Both the position numbers and the translations under genes were made by a program. The notes under the pieces are model-generated. The model saw only the letters and a program-made list of their open reading frames with translations. It searched no databases and was not told the origin of the DNA. From Guptibacillus hwajinpoensis (GTDB taxonomy: Bacteria > Bacillota > Bacilli > Bacillales > Guptibacillaceae), in the NCBI RefSeq assembly GCF_001039475.1, contig NZ_LELK01000001.1, positions 221,466-285,465 of the forward strand: a stretch of 64,000 nucleotides of DNA. The letters run 5' to 3'. Each line of letters starts with the position of its first letter. Position 1 is the stretch's first letter. This document shows, piece by piece, positions 1 through 8,232 of the stretch.

Positions 1-632
1 CGTCTCACTTGCAATTGACCAATATGAGATCGCTGGATTATGAAAACTTCATACAAGAAGAATTGGAGCTTTTGCATAAACAGTACCCTTCAAATAGACC
101 TGTACAATTTGAGTTGTTCATTTTAGATAAAAATGATGATTTTGTTAAATCCAAACTTAATGGCGTATCAGCTTTTACGGATTGGAATGGAAAGATGTGT
201 TTTGTGATTCTTCCAGAAGAAAACGTACGTTCAACAATTAAATCTGTCGTAACACACGAATATCATCACCATTGGCGTATCAGTGCATTAGGGCTGAAAG
301 AAGATGGAGAAACGTTACTTGACCGGATGGTTTTAGAAGGATTAGCAGAGCACTTTGTGAAGGAAAGATTAGGTGTGGAATATCTTGGTCCATATAAAGA
401 TGCTTTATCTGAAACTCAAGCTAAAACAATATGGGAAAGTTCATATAAGAATCATATAGATGATAAAGGAACCTTAACTGATTTATATATGTTCGGAAGT
501 AAAGATAAAGGATTACCGTTTTGGGGCGGCTATTCATTAGGGTTTTACTTAATAAAGTGGTTTCTAGATAAAGACAAAAATATTTCTATAAAGGATTTAA
601 CAATATTACCTAGCGACCAGTTTATAAAATAA
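1..632 (+). CDS. DUF2268-type putative zinc metalloprotease, 5' partial
   Basis: The frame is open to the left edge of the window, so the gene is probably cut; the first start-like codon inside is TTG at 9. Counting from that codon, HEYHH at about residues 83-87 is an HExxH zinc-protease signature, followed about 24 residues later by a VLEGLAEHF segment whose glutamate is a likely third ligand. This layout fits the DUF2268 (predicted Zn-dependent protease) family. No signal peptide is visible in the part shown, so the location is unknown. It ends before a clear terminator at 691-723. Substrate unknown. Confidence 0.72.
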   Translation, partial: SHLQLTNMRSLDYENFIQEELELLHKQYPSNRPVQFELFILDKNDDFVKSKLNGVSAFTDWNGKMCFVILPEENVRSTIKSVVTHEYHHHWRISALGLKEDGETLLDRMVLEGLAEHFVKERLGVEYLGPYKDALSETQAKTIWESSYKNHIDDKGTLTDLYMFGSKDKGLPFWGGYSLGFYLIKWFLDKDKNISIKDLTILPSDQFIK

Positions 633-690
633 TGCTATTCCATTATCTCGGAACTTTAGTTGAATAAGCAATTGAAAATAATTAGAAGAA

Positions 691-723
691 AATCTCAGTT
701 CACTGAACTGAGATTTTTTTTTT
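691..723 (+). terminator. Rho-independent terminator after the DUF2268 gene
   Basis: An 11-bp perfect stem (691-701 with 705-715) with a 3-nt loop is followed by a run of ten T. Confidence 0.85.
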
Positions 724-849
724 AATTACAATACCACTACATAATTCTATAGTAATTTCAAATAATTTGTAATAGTTTGATTTTTTTCGCCAATCGTTGT
801 ATCCTGTTGTATGAATCCGCTTACAAAGAGAGTGAAGGAGGTACATAAT

Positions 850-2121
850 ATGCAAGCAATGAAAAACAGATGGTTAATTGCTTTATCAGCTATTTCCATC
901 CACCTTTCCATCGGAGGTGCCTACGCATATAGCGTATATACCACCCCCGTAAGTGAACAAATGGGTTGGACCCCAACTCAAGTAACGATTGCATTTACCA
1001 TTATGATGGCCCTGGCCGGGTCATCCGCGGCATTATTTGGGAAGTTTGTTGAAAAAAATGGTCCAAGAAAATCAGCAATTCTGGCTGGTGTTTTGTTTGG
1101 ATTAGGACAAGCCGGTTCAGGGATTGCGATCGCAATTGATTCACTTCCATTTTTCCTAATGTCCTACGGGGTAGCAAGTGGACTTGGACTTGGCATTGGC
1201 TATATTTCACCCGTATCAACTCTTGTGAAATGGTTCCCTGACCGAAGAGGTTTAGCAACCGGATTAGCGGTACTTGGTTTTGGAACAGGAGCTCTAATTA
1301 CAGCTCCCGTTGCAGCCAACTTAATGACTTCAATTGGAATATCTAATACATTTTACATATTAGGGGCAGCTTACTTTGTTTTTATTATATTAGGTGCTTC
1401 TTACATTGCCCCACCCCCAGAAGGCTGGATGCCAGCTTCTATGAAACAAAATATGGCCTCTGGGAATAAAGTTTATAAAAAGGATTTACAACAATTGACT
1501 TCAAAAGAAGCGGTTAAAACAAAGCGTTTTTGGCTGCTTTGGACGATGATGCTTATTAATACTACCGCAGGGATTATGATGATTTCAGTTGCTTCACCGA
1601 TGGCCCAAGAAGTTGTAGGGTTATCAGCCGCTGCAGCTGCCACGATGGTCGGAATTATGGGTGTGTTTAATGGTGGAGGTCGTCTTGGCTGGGCAACAGC
1701 TTCAGACTATATTGGCCGCCCCAATGTTTTTCTGATCTTTTTCTTAATACAAACTGTTGCTTTTTTCATGCTTCCGATTACAACAAACAGCATCTTATTC
1801 CAGCTCCTAATTTTACTCGTTGTTACTTGTTACGGCGGAGGATTCTCTAATCTACCTGCATTTATTGGTGATTTGTTTGGAACGAAACAACTCGGTGCTA
1901 TTCATGGGTACTTGTTGACAACATGGTCTCTAGGTGGCGTATTTGGACCTATGATTGTTTCACAAATTCGTGCTAGAACCGATAGTTACACTGCTGTATT
2001 TTACGTTTTTCTTGCTTTAATATTCTTAGCCCTTGTCGTCTCCATTCTTATGAAGTTAGACATTAAAAAGACTGAGAAGGATCTAAAACAACAACAAGAA
2101 GAAGAAGCTGTTAATTATTAA
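850..2121 (+). CDS. OFA-type MFS transporter (oxalate/formate or lactate antiporter family)
   Basis: Predicted 423-residue, 12-helix major facilitator protein of the plasma membrane. The N-terminus (GGAYAYSVYTTP, then a cytoplasmic-loop GRxxDRxG-like segment near EKNGPRK) and the long helix-rich C-half resemble oxalate/formate antiporter (OFA) family members, which exchange small monocarboxylates. The start chosen is ATG 850, preceded by GAAGGAGGT at optimal spacing; an upstream in-frame ATG at 811 has no ribosome binding site. It is transcribed alone. The true substrate (formate, oxalate or lactate) cannot be read from the sequence. Confidence 0.85.
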   Translation: MQAMKNRWLIALSAISIHLSIGGAYAYSVYTTPVSEQMGWTPTQVTIAFTIMMALAGSSAALFGKFVEKNGPRKSAILAGVLFGLGQAGSGIAIAIDSLPFFLMSYGVASGLGLGIGYISPVSTLVKWFPDRRGLATGLAVLGFGTGALITAPVAANLMTSIGISNTFYILGAAYFVFIILGASYIAPPPEGWMPASMKQNMASGNKVYKKDLQQLTSKEAVKTKRFWLLWTMMLINTTAGIMMISVASPMAQEVVGLSAAAAATMVGIMGVFNGGGRLGWATASDYIGRPNVFLIFFLIQTVAFFMLPITTNSILFQLLILLVVTCYGGGFSNLPAFIGDLFGTKQLGAIHGYLLTTWSLGGVFGPMIVSQIRARTDSYTAVFYVFLALIFLALVVSILMKLDIKKTEKDLKQQQEEEAVNY

Positions 2122-2434
2122 TTAGCAAACCAAAGCATTTGCATTGTAAAATTGGATCGCGTCTTACGACGAGATTCAACTTTTTTCTTAGGGATGGGAT
2201 TGTCGATTGGATTGGCATCTAGTCGCTTTCCTCAGGAGTCTTCCAGATTGCCATCCAATCAACGTCATAAGAGAAAGCTGAACGAATGTCAGAACTTAAG
2301 ATCTAACTTGTATAAAGCCTCAATTACCCTCTACTGAAATTTCAAAATTTGCATTTATTAGCTCTTCATAGTTATTCAGCAGTTAATCAAAGATAGGTGA
2401 ACAGAATTGAGATTACGTTTGCAACTAAATCGGA

Positions 2435-2464
2435 GCTTATCTGCAATAAAGATAGGCTTTTTTT
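2435..2464 (+). terminator. Terminator hairpin of a recurring GCTTATCT...AGATAGGC type
   Basis: GCTTATCT (2435-2442) pairs with AGATAGGC (2450-2457), followed by seven T. Similar hairpins recur at 46532, 49166 and 55986. Confidence 0.6.
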
Positions 2465-2479
2465 AAATGAAGAAAACGA

Positions 2480-2508
2480 TTGAGTTATCTTCATTGGTTT
2501 GAAATAAT
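2480..2508 (+). promoter_or_regulatory. Recurring promoter-like block, copy 1
   Basis: TTGAGT (2480-2485), 17-nt spacer, AATAAT (2503-2508) fits a sigma-A promoter. The same words, spacing and flanking TTTGAAATAATTGGTATT recur at 56032 and 61370, with looser copies at 43389 and 49211. It would drive the serine hydrolase gene. Confidence 0.5.
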
Positions 2509-2560
2509 TGGTATTGATGGATTGTACAGAAAATTGAAACTAGGATTATGGAGGGATTGA

Positions 2561-3724
2561 ATGACTTCTGAAAACAAACTTGAGAAGTTAGAAGAACTAT
2601 TTAGTTATCTAACAAGAGAAAAAATGTTTAATGGATGTGTGCTAGTAAGTGAGAATGGAAGCCCCATGTATGAGTATGTTAATGGGGTAGCAGCTATAGA
2701 TCAGAGTAAGCAATTAACGAAAGACTCACGTTTTGATATCGCTTCCGTTTCGAAATCTTTTACAGCTATGGCAATTATGATATTGAAAGAGCAACAGAAG
2801 ATAAGTTTTGAAGATGTTCTTGAAAAACATTTATCAAATTTGCCTTATCAAGGCATTACGATCAGAAATCTTCTGACACATACCTCAGGGCTTCCGGATT
2901 ATATTGATTGGTTCGAGGAAAAATGGGATCGCAAAAAGATTGCAACGAATAAGGAAGTTTTGGAACTATTTTTAAAAGAGCATCAGCCTTCACTTCTCTT
3001 TGAACCAGGTGACAAATGGGAGTATAGCAATACAGGTTACATCCTACTTGCTGAGGTAATAAAAGAGGTATCAGGTCTTACCTTTGAGGAATTCCTAGAA
3101 AGTAATATTTTTGGTCCACTAGAAATGCATCACACACAGCTATTATCTCGAAGGATTAATAAAGACTCACTCGAACTTGCTGAAGGGTATATCTATGATC
3201 GAGAAAATGATGATTATAAAATACCGGATCATATGGATGAACACAGATATGTGTATTTTATAGACGGAGTTCGTGGAGATGGTGCAATTAACACAACCGC
3301 AAAAGACTTATATAAATGGGAGCAAGCAATTTATGCGAACGTGCTCATAAAGGAAAACACGAAAAATGAAGCGTTTAAACCAGCTGTTCTTACTAATGGA
3401 GAAAGTCTTGGTTATTCCGTCGGTTTACACCCTGATGTAGAAGCAGGCTATGGATTTGGATGGTCTATCGAAAATAGCAGCCAAACAGGAAAGATCCTCT
3501 CACATGGGGGTTATTGTGCTGGTTTTCATTCCTTTTTGATACGTTACGTTGAAACTAATAGATCAATTATCTATCTTAGTAACGTCGATTATCTTGATTT
3601 TTATGATAATAAGATACATCACGACATCGTACTGCAGATAGAAAATATCCTTTTTGATAAGGAAGTTAAGTTACCATCATTCCCTGTTTCAAATAATATT
3701 TCTAGTGAAATAAAGACTTCGTAA
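2561..3724 (+). CDS. Serine hydrolase, beta-lactamase / class C PBP-like family
   Basis: A 387-residue protein of the Beta-lactamase (serine hydrolase) superfamily. It has an SxxK motif, SVSK at residues 62-65 (nucleophile Ser62, Lys65), YSN at 155-157, and a C-terminal HGGYCAGF segment equivalent to the KTG/HxG box. These are the three hallmarks of penicillin-recognising esterases and D-aminopeptidase-like enzymes. There is no signal peptide or membrane anchor, so it may be a cytoplasmic esterase or peptidase rather than a true antibiotic-hydrolysing enzyme. Start ATG 2561 follows ATGGAGGG. Single gene behind promoter block copy 1. Confidence 0.85.
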   Translation: MTSENKLEKLEELFSYLTREKMFNGCVLVSENGSPMYEYVNGVAAIDQSKQLTKDSRFDIASVSKSFTAMAIMILKEQQKISFEDVLEKHLSNLPYQGITIRNLLTHTSGLPDYIDWFEEKWDRKKIATNKEVLELFLKEHQPSLLFEPGDKWEYSNTGYILLAEVIKEVSGLTFEEFLESNIFGPLEMHHTQLLSRRINKDSLELAEGYIYDRENDDYKIPDHMDEHRYVYFIDGVRGDGAINTTAKDLYKWEQAIYANVLIKENTKNEAFKPAVLTNGESLGYSVGLHPDVEAGYGFGWSIENSSQTGKILSHGGYCAGFHSFLIRYVETNRSIIYLSNVDYLDFYDNKIHHDIVLQIENILFDKEVKLPSFPVSNNISSEIKTS

Positions 3725-3893
3725 ATTTCATAGCTATAGAAAATTCCAGAATGATAAATTAGATTTACATATTCCATTAAAGAGAAGCGAATCCAGAGAA
3801 TGGGTTCGCATCCTTAATGTTTTCTTTATTGAACTAGGACGAGACGATATGTGTAAATTTTGCCAAATTGACTGAAATAAGGGTGAGGATTAA

Positions 3894-4403
3894 ATGGGAA
3901 TTTCTATTGATAAGTTAAAATATGAAGATGCGGTGGAATTATTTGATTTTGAAAACGAAAATAGAACCTATTTTGAAAAGATGGTACCAAGCCGAGGTGA
4001 TGATTATTATAACTTTGACACTTTCATGATAAGACATGAAAACTTATTAGATGAACAAAATCAAGGGTTATCTTATTTTTATCTGATAAGGGAAAGAAAT
4101 GGTGAAATTTTAGGAAGAATTAACTTAGTAAATTTAGACAGATCCCAAAGCCTAGGTCACATAGGTTATAGAGTTGGTGAAAAACATACTGGTCAAGGGA
4201 TTGCACACAAAGCTATACATATTTTATTGGATAATTTCCGAAAGAATGGTTACGCCAAAATCTTAGCGAAGACAACAAATAATAACATTGCTTCACAAAA
4301 AATGTTAGAGAAAAATGGCTTTAAGAAGTTAGGAGTAAGTGACGACGAATTTGAAATGAATGGAGAAACACTTAGGTTTGTAAATTATATATGGGCTATT
4401 TAA
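3894..4403 (+). CDS. GNAT N-acetyltransferase (RimJ/RimL type)
   Basis: A 169-residue protein with the GNAT fold signature. It has a beta-strand GEILGRINLVNL, the acetyl-CoA binding loop as GEKHTGQGIAHKAI (Q/RxxGxG/A at about residues 100-110), and the C-terminal ASQKMLEKNGFKKLG helix typical of RimJ/RimL-like enzymes that acetylate N-terminal or small-molecule amines. The start has GGGTGAGG upstream. A GCGAATCC/GGGTTCGC hairpin about 90 bp upstream may end the preceding transcript but lacks a T run. Substrate unknown. Confidence 0.85.
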   Translation: MGISIDKLKYEDAVELFDFENENRTYFEKMVPSRGDDYYNFDTFMIRHENLLDEQNQGLSYFYLIRERNGEILGRINLVNLDRSQSLGHIGYRVGEKHTGQGIAHKAIHILLDNFRKNGYAKILAKTTNNNIASQKMLEKNGFKKLGVSDDEFEMNGETLRFVNYIWAI

Positions 4404-4611
4404 TAACATTATTGAAGTTGTTCATCAATCTTATTATCTCTACTGAGTCTTCATGTATCTCTGAGCGTTTGCTTAATAAGAAGTAAGCGCTGCATGAGGT
4501 TTAAAGGCCAGATTGTTGAAAATCGCTTGGTAATAAGATATTAGTTAGTGTAAAGATTATATATATTTCACTTAAACTAAACCGATTTCATAGTGAACAA
4601 TGCCGAGGAGA

Positions 4612-4720
4612 AATGGTCCCTATATTATAAAGGGATACATGGGAATAAGTTTCGACTACAGTACCCATTAATTATGGTACAAGAAAAAAGGACCGGGCGT
4701 ACTTTGTTCGGTTTTTTTTT
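4612..4720 (+). other. Structured leader with competing stems and an intrinsic terminator (candidate attenuator)
   Basis: Within the 369-bp gap 4404-4772 there is a ladder of mutually exclusive pairings: TCCCT/AGGGA (4617-4621/4631-4635), ATGGG/CCCAT (4639-4643/4664-4668), GTACC/GGTAC (4661-4665/4676-4680) and GGTCC/GGACC (4615-4619/4690-4694). The last overlaps the 5' arm of a terminator hairpin (ACCGGGC 4692-4698 with GTTCGGT 4706-4712, then nine T). This is the architecture of a transcription attenuator ahead of the sigma-factor operon. I do not recognise a known riboswitch class. Confidence 0.4.
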
Positions 4721-4727
4721 ATATTTT

Positions 4728-4755
4728 TGTAAGATATTTGAGTTTATCGCGTCTT
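4728..4755 (+). promoter_or_regulatory. Possible ECF-type (autoregulatory) promoter of the first sigma operon
   Basis: TGTAAG (4728-4733), 16-nt spacer, CGTCTT (4750-4755) resembles ECF sigma promoters (TGAAAC/TGTAAC with CGTC). It lies directly before the ribosome binding site at 4762, so the 5' UTR would be very short. Confidence 0.3.
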
Positions 4756-4772
4756 ATATGTAAGGAGGTGAG

Positions 4773-5261
4773 ATGGTGACACAGCTTGAGGATATTTATA
4801 ATACATACTTTAAAGATGTATTTTTATATGTGTATAGTTTATCTGGCGATAAGCATATCTCTGAAGATATCACTTCGGAAACTTTTATGAAGGCATTAAC
4901 ATCGCTAGACAGTTTCAGAGGGAATAGTGATATCCGTGTTTGGTTATGCCAAATTGCCAAAAACAGCTATTACTCTTATTTGCGTAAGAAAAAAAGCTTT
5001 GTGGATTTTGAGTCGGTTCCAGAATCGGCTAGTGGAGACAATGTAGAACAAGAAATAGCCATTTCAGAAGCGTCTATGGAGGTACATGAAGTTATCCAGA
5101 ATTTAAAAGAGCCATACAAAAAGGTCTTTACTCTCCGTGCACTTGGAGAACTGTCATTTAAGCAAATTGGCAAATTGTTTGGAAAAAGTGAAAACTGGGC
5201 TTGTGTTACTTATCACCGTGCTAGAGAAAAAATTAAAGCGCGATCGGAGGATTATCGATGA
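4773..5261 (+). CDS. ECF-family RNA polymerase sigma factor
   Basis: A 162-residue sigma-70 family protein with only regions 2 and 4, as in group IV (ECF) factors. Region 2 spans about residues 8-75 (DVFLYVYSLSGD...ISEDITSETFMKAL...VWLCQIAKNSYYSYLRKK). Region 4 spans about 105-155 (PYKKVFTLRALGELSFKQIGKLFGKSENWACVTYHRAREKI). AAGGAGGTG at 4762-4770 is only 2-4 nt from ATG 4773; the in-frame GTG at 4776 has better spacing, so translation may begin there. The stop overlaps the next ATG by 4 bp, coupling it to its anti-sigma factor. Confidence 0.9.
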   Translation: MVTQLEDIYNTYFKDVFLYVYSLSGDKHISEDITSETFMKALTSLDSFRGNSDIRVWLCQIAKNSYYSYLRKKKSFVDFESVPESASGDNVEQEIAISEASMEVHEVIQNLKEPYKKVFTLRALGELSFKQIGKLFGKSENWACVTYHRAREKIKARSEDYR

Positions 5262-6163
5262 ATATTAGCTGTAATATGATTAGAGATATACTGCCGTTAT
5301 ATGTCGAGAATTTGGCAAGTCAAGATACTAGAGATCTAGTTGAAGAACATATAGCTTCTTGTGAGAACTGTAAAAAACGACTTGAAGAAATGAGGACTTT
5401 TGAAGAACCGCCAGTAGATACCGATATAGCTCCCTTAAGAAACATACAAAATACATTGCGAAGGAAAAAGCTGCAAACGATTATTTTTTCAGTCATGGTA
5501 ACATTGGTTTTTGCAGTGGTTACAATGGCTTATCTGACAACGCCAGCATACATCTCTTATAATGAAAATGCGGTATCAATTATTGAAAAGGATGACGGAA
5601 CAGTACTTTTGAATTTTAGTGAAGAAGTCTCTGGATTCAATGTAACCGAATATCCAGCAGCAGACAATTCAGGTTATGTCTACGATATAACTACATGGGA
5701 AACGGTTTGGCACCAGAAAATAAACAAAAACAACCTGGAAAATACGGTCTTAAACCCGAATGGGGAAACGGTCGTTTCAATTTATTATTACAATACCGAT
5801 GGAAGTGAAGATGTTTTAATTTATGGAGATCCAAAAATGGATGGTTCTGTCATAACGTTACCTCGGCTCTTTTTAAGCTACTATGTGTTGTTTGCTATAG
5901 GGTTTTCACTTATTTGTGGAATTGGATTAGTCATATTCCGTAAGAACGAAAAAATAAGAAATGGACTAGAAAAAATCATTCTATTGCCTATCTCCTACGT
6001 GTTTGCTCACTTACTCATAAAAGGTCTTCACTCTGCCACTTACCTTGCTGAACGGGACTTTTATGCAATATTACTAGTCACATTTCCTTTATATTTTGCA
6101 TTGTTAGCTGGAAGGAACATATTTAAAAAATTATCATTTAAGAAGCCGAAAAGCACTTTATAA
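5258..6163 (+). CDS. Membrane anti-sigma factor with zinc-finger (zf-HC2) N-terminus
   Basis: A 301-residue partner of the upstream ECF factor; ATGA overlap (5258-5261) shows translational coupling. The N-terminal cytosolic segment has the HxxxCxxC anti-sigma zinc motif (His31, Cys35, Cys38, with Cys5 upstream). A first membrane helix lies at about 73-92, an extracytoplasmic domain of about 110 residues follows, then three hydrophobic helices near the C-terminus. Such proteins hold the sigma factor at the membrane until an envelope signal releases it. The signal sensed is unknown. Confidence 0.85.
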   Translation: MNISCNMIRDILPLYVENLASQDTRDLVEEHIASCENCKKRLEEMRTFEEPPVDTDIAPLRNIQNTLRRKKLQTIIFSVMVTLVFAVVTMAYLTTPAYISYNENAVSIIEKDDGTVLLNFSEEVSGFNVTEYPAADNSGYVYDITTWETVWHQKINKNNLENTVLNPNGETVVSIYYYNTDGSEDVLIYGDPKMDGSVITLPRLFLSYYVLFAIGFSLICGIGLVIFRKNEKIRNGLEKIILLPISYVFAHLLIKGLHSATYLAERDFYAILLVTFPLYFALLAGRNIFKKLSFKKPKSTL

Positions 6164-6472
6164 TAGTTGTTGCTTTCACTGGTTTGTAATAGACTCACCA
6201 ATCAGCGATTCTTTTCTTAATTTAGTTCTATATTACTTGATAAAGAAGGGTCCCTGATGGCCTCAGATTTCTAAAACATGGCCCGAAAAATATCCTTGAA
6301 TTGATTGAACCCCCAAATTCTACTGATCAGAGTCCATCTTCAACAAAATCGGAGCATTTCTTTAAGAAGTAGAAGAACACTTTTTTGTGAAATAAGTGTT
6401 CAAAATAAAGATTTCTGCAGTAAAATAAGGTATATTATATTGTTGAATAGATTCTCTTGTAGGAGAAGAAAA
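6164..6472. other. Gene-free stretch with a perfect inverted repeat
   Basis: No gene seen. GAACACTT (6375-6382) and AAGTGTTC (6394-6401) form a perfect 8-bp inverted repeat with an 11-nt spacer, about 75 bp before the small-protein start, so it could be an operator or leader hairpin. The upstream words AAATCGGAGC and TTCTTTAAG at about 6340-6365 look like a decayed copy of the recurring terminator type. Confidence 0.4.
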
Positions 6473-6634
6473 GTGGTGAACAAAGTGGGAAGATATCAAT
6501 TGGATCACAAAAGTAAGGTAGCTGTGACAAAGTTTCATGAAAAACAGACGACTGCCAAATTTGATAAAAAGAATCATCTTGAAAAAATACGTGCGGAGTA
6601 TTTAAAAAAGAAGCAAAAACAAACAGATAAATAA
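6473..6634 (+). CDS. Small basic protein of unknown function
   Basis: A 53-residue, lysine-rich soluble protein. The frame is open upstream to 6305, but AGGAGA at 6461-6466 places the start at GTG 6473 or the adjacent GTG 6476. The sequence (KVAVTKFHEKQTTAKFDKK, then EKIRAEYLKKKQKQ) is highly charged and probably helical, with no membrane segment. It resembles the many small cytosolic basic proteins of bacilli, but I do not recognise a named family. A terminator follows at 6642-6676. Confidence 0.6.
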   Translation: MVNKVGRYQLDHKSKVAVTKFHEKQTTAKFDKKNHLEKIRAEYLKKKQKQTDK

Positions 6635-6641
6635 TGTGATG

Positions 6642-6676
6642 GAAAACATAGGAAGGTTAATTTCCTATGTTTTTCT
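6642..6676 (+). terminator. Rho-independent terminator after the small basic protein
   Basis: GAAAACATAGGA (6642-6653) pairs with TCCTATGTTTTT (6663-6674). Confidence 0.75.
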
Positions 6677-6772
6677 TATAAAAAGTTTATTTCGATATCT
6701 TCTGTAATAAAAAGGTAAGCCCTCTATTCAGATGTAGGATGGTATTACAGAAGCTAGAATTGAGGTGAAATA

Positions 6773-6933
6773 GTGCCAACTGCAATTATATTACTCTTAA
6801 CTTAATACTATTATCAATTTTGCTGTTTAGGAGAGTACAAAATGGACAAATGAAATTTACTGGCAAGAAATTAATTATAGGTTTTAATTTAACCTTGGTA
6901 TGTATTAATGTGATAATGCTTTTCGTCATGTAA
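6773..6933 (+). pseudogene. Decayed small membrane protein (frameshifted)
   Basis: GAGGTGA precedes GTG 6773, which opens a hydrophobic frame (PTAIILLL) that stops after ten codons. The frame shifted by one base continues without a break as LILLSILLFRRVQNGQMKFT then KKLIIGFNLTLVCINVIMLF to a stop at 6931-6933. Together they read as a protein of about 52 residues with two membrane helices and a short charged loop. A one-base deletion near 6800 explains the split. Alternatively only ATG 6852 (26 residues) is used. An ATTACAGAAG inverted repeat (6699-6708/6744-6753) lies just upstream. Otherwise 6677-7088 holds no gene. Confidence 0.35.
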
Positions 6934-7088
6934 AAACGAAATAAAGTAATCCATTGATGCTATTCAATATAATCACAGCGATTGGTTAGTGAAAAGTAAA
7001 CGGTTTTAATAGCCGAACTCAGAAAATGTGCTTTTTTAATTTTAGCTGCGTTCTATAGCCTTAAAAATTCATTTCAGTGGGGGACAGA

Positions 7089-7370
7089 ATGAATAAGGAT
7101 AAGTTAATAGGTTTAATAATTTGGGGATCAATCATTGGAATAAGTGGATTCGTGATGTTGTTTTTCAGTGTTCATTTTGGCACTTCAATTGCTGAGAACT
7201 GGTTGATAAAACAAGGTGGAGCTGATACTGACTATTACAACATCATTGTGAAAAGCTACATTAATAACTTCTTAGTAGGTGGAGGAATATTATTTGCTGT
7301 TGGACTAGCCACAAATTTCATTGCTTATTATAAACTGCAATCCATTAAGGATAAATCTAATTTAGACTAG
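7089..7370 (+). CDS. Small two-helix membrane protein, unknown
   Basis: A 93-residue hydrophobic protein with two predicted transmembrane segments: LIGLIIWGSIIGISGFVMLFF near the N-terminus and NFLVGGGILFAVGLATNFIAY near the C-terminus, joined by about 40 polar residues. Start ATG 7089 follows GGGGGA; an in-frame GTG at 7077 lacks a ribosome binding site. No family recognised, and no operon partner. Confidence 0.6.
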   Translation: MNKDKLIGLIIWGSIIGISGFVMLFFSVHFGTSIAENWLIKQGGADTDYYNIIVKSYINNFLVGGGILFAVGLATNFIAYYKLQSIKDKSNLD

Positions 7371-7453
7371 ATTTTACTGGTTATAAAAATGAAAACAATG
7401 CGATGTTAAACAAACTCGGAGCGATCTAACCATAAAAAGTAGGGATATAACCG

Positions 7454-8078
7454 ATGCATAATGAGTTGAAAAACAAGGTAGAAAAAGTAATTGGTGATAT
7501 TTTAGAAGTAAATATCCTGGAAGATCAAGGTTGCACTTCTGTAGTGCGTCAAATGATAACAGTTCAAGGTATATATGTTCTTAAAAGTTCATTCGAACAG
7601 AAATATCGAGAGTGGTTAAAGGATGAAGCTCTCGTATTAGAAAAGCTTAATACCAACACCCAGATCCCAACACCCAGGTTCTATGGTTATATTGAAGAGA
7701 TTGATAGTAGTCATATCATTATGTCGTTTGAGAATGGAATGACTTTAACCACTGCTTTAAAGAAAGCAAGGAATCCAGATGAGAAACGTACTTTAATTAA
7801 GAGTTTTGGAAAATTCGTCTGTGGTCTTCATGAAACAAATCCAGTAGGTCTTGGAGATTAAAATCACACAAAAAGAGCTTGGCAACAATCCAAGCTCTTT
7901 TTGTGTGATTTTAAGTGTGACTACCAAAGGGTTAGCAGTGGATTAACCTCATCTGCCATTAGAGTAATGGATCACTAACGAGGAATACATATCAGCTTTT
8001 TATGAAGGCTATATTCGTTACAGGGTAACAAAGCAAGAGTTCGAGTATTTTAAAGAGGGGTTATACGAATTTTTCTAA
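7454..8078 (+). pseudogene. Broken aminoglycoside-phosphotransferase-like (APH/choline kinase) gene
   Basis: The first 135 codons (7454-7861) match the N-terminal lobe of APH-family kinases: an N-terminal strand pair, KSSFEQKYREWLKDEALVLEKL, IPTPRFYGYIEE hinge, LHETNP. The catalytic HGDxxxxN and DxD segments are absent. After the premature stop comes a perfect 23-bp inverted repeat (7860-7912), and then at 7972-8078 an out-of-context fragment reading WITNEEYISAFYEGYIRYR...EYFKEGLYEFF, which is the expected C-terminal tail of the same family. The middle has been lost, so no active kinase can be made. Confidence 0.65.
7860..7912 (+). terminator. Perfect 23-bp inverted repeat / terminator inside the broken kinase gene
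   Basis: The arms 7860-7882 and 7890-7912 are perfectly complementary with a 7-nt loop. The stem contains AAAAAGAGCTTGG/CCAAGCTCTTTTT, giving T-runs on both strands, so it may terminate in both directions. It overlaps the premature stop codon. Confidence 0.7.
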
Positions 8079-8232
8079 TCCTTAATGAATTGTCTAGAAG
8101 ACATTTTTAATAATATCCCGAGATCAAGTTTTCAACTATAACGATATACATGTTTAAAATTAAGTTATTTTAGATAAAAAGTGAACCTTTTGAGATTAGG
8201 GTGGTAATAAGTATGTGAAAGGGGATTTGAAA

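Larger units (their letters stand above)
2122..2560. other. Gene-free stretch with a large imperfect hairpin
   Basis: No convincing gene. An imperfect inverted repeat at 2205-2260 has arms beginning GATTGGATTGGCATCTAG and ending TGCCATCCAATC, giving a stem of about 18 bp. A terminator hairpin at 2435-2464 and a promoter-like block at 2480-2508 follow. An open frame at 2152-2337 has no ribosome binding site and low-complexity content and is not called. Confidence 0.5.

Noticed and set aside
2152-2337. 61-codon open frame on the plus strand
   Set aside because: No ribosome binding site, covers a hairpin and has no recognisable domain; treated as non-coding.
4612-4690. Possible purine-type riboswitch because of the GTTTCGACTAC segment
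   Set aside because: The P2 loop and the J2/3 bases (UUUCUACC) do not match; kept as an unclassified attenuator-like leader.
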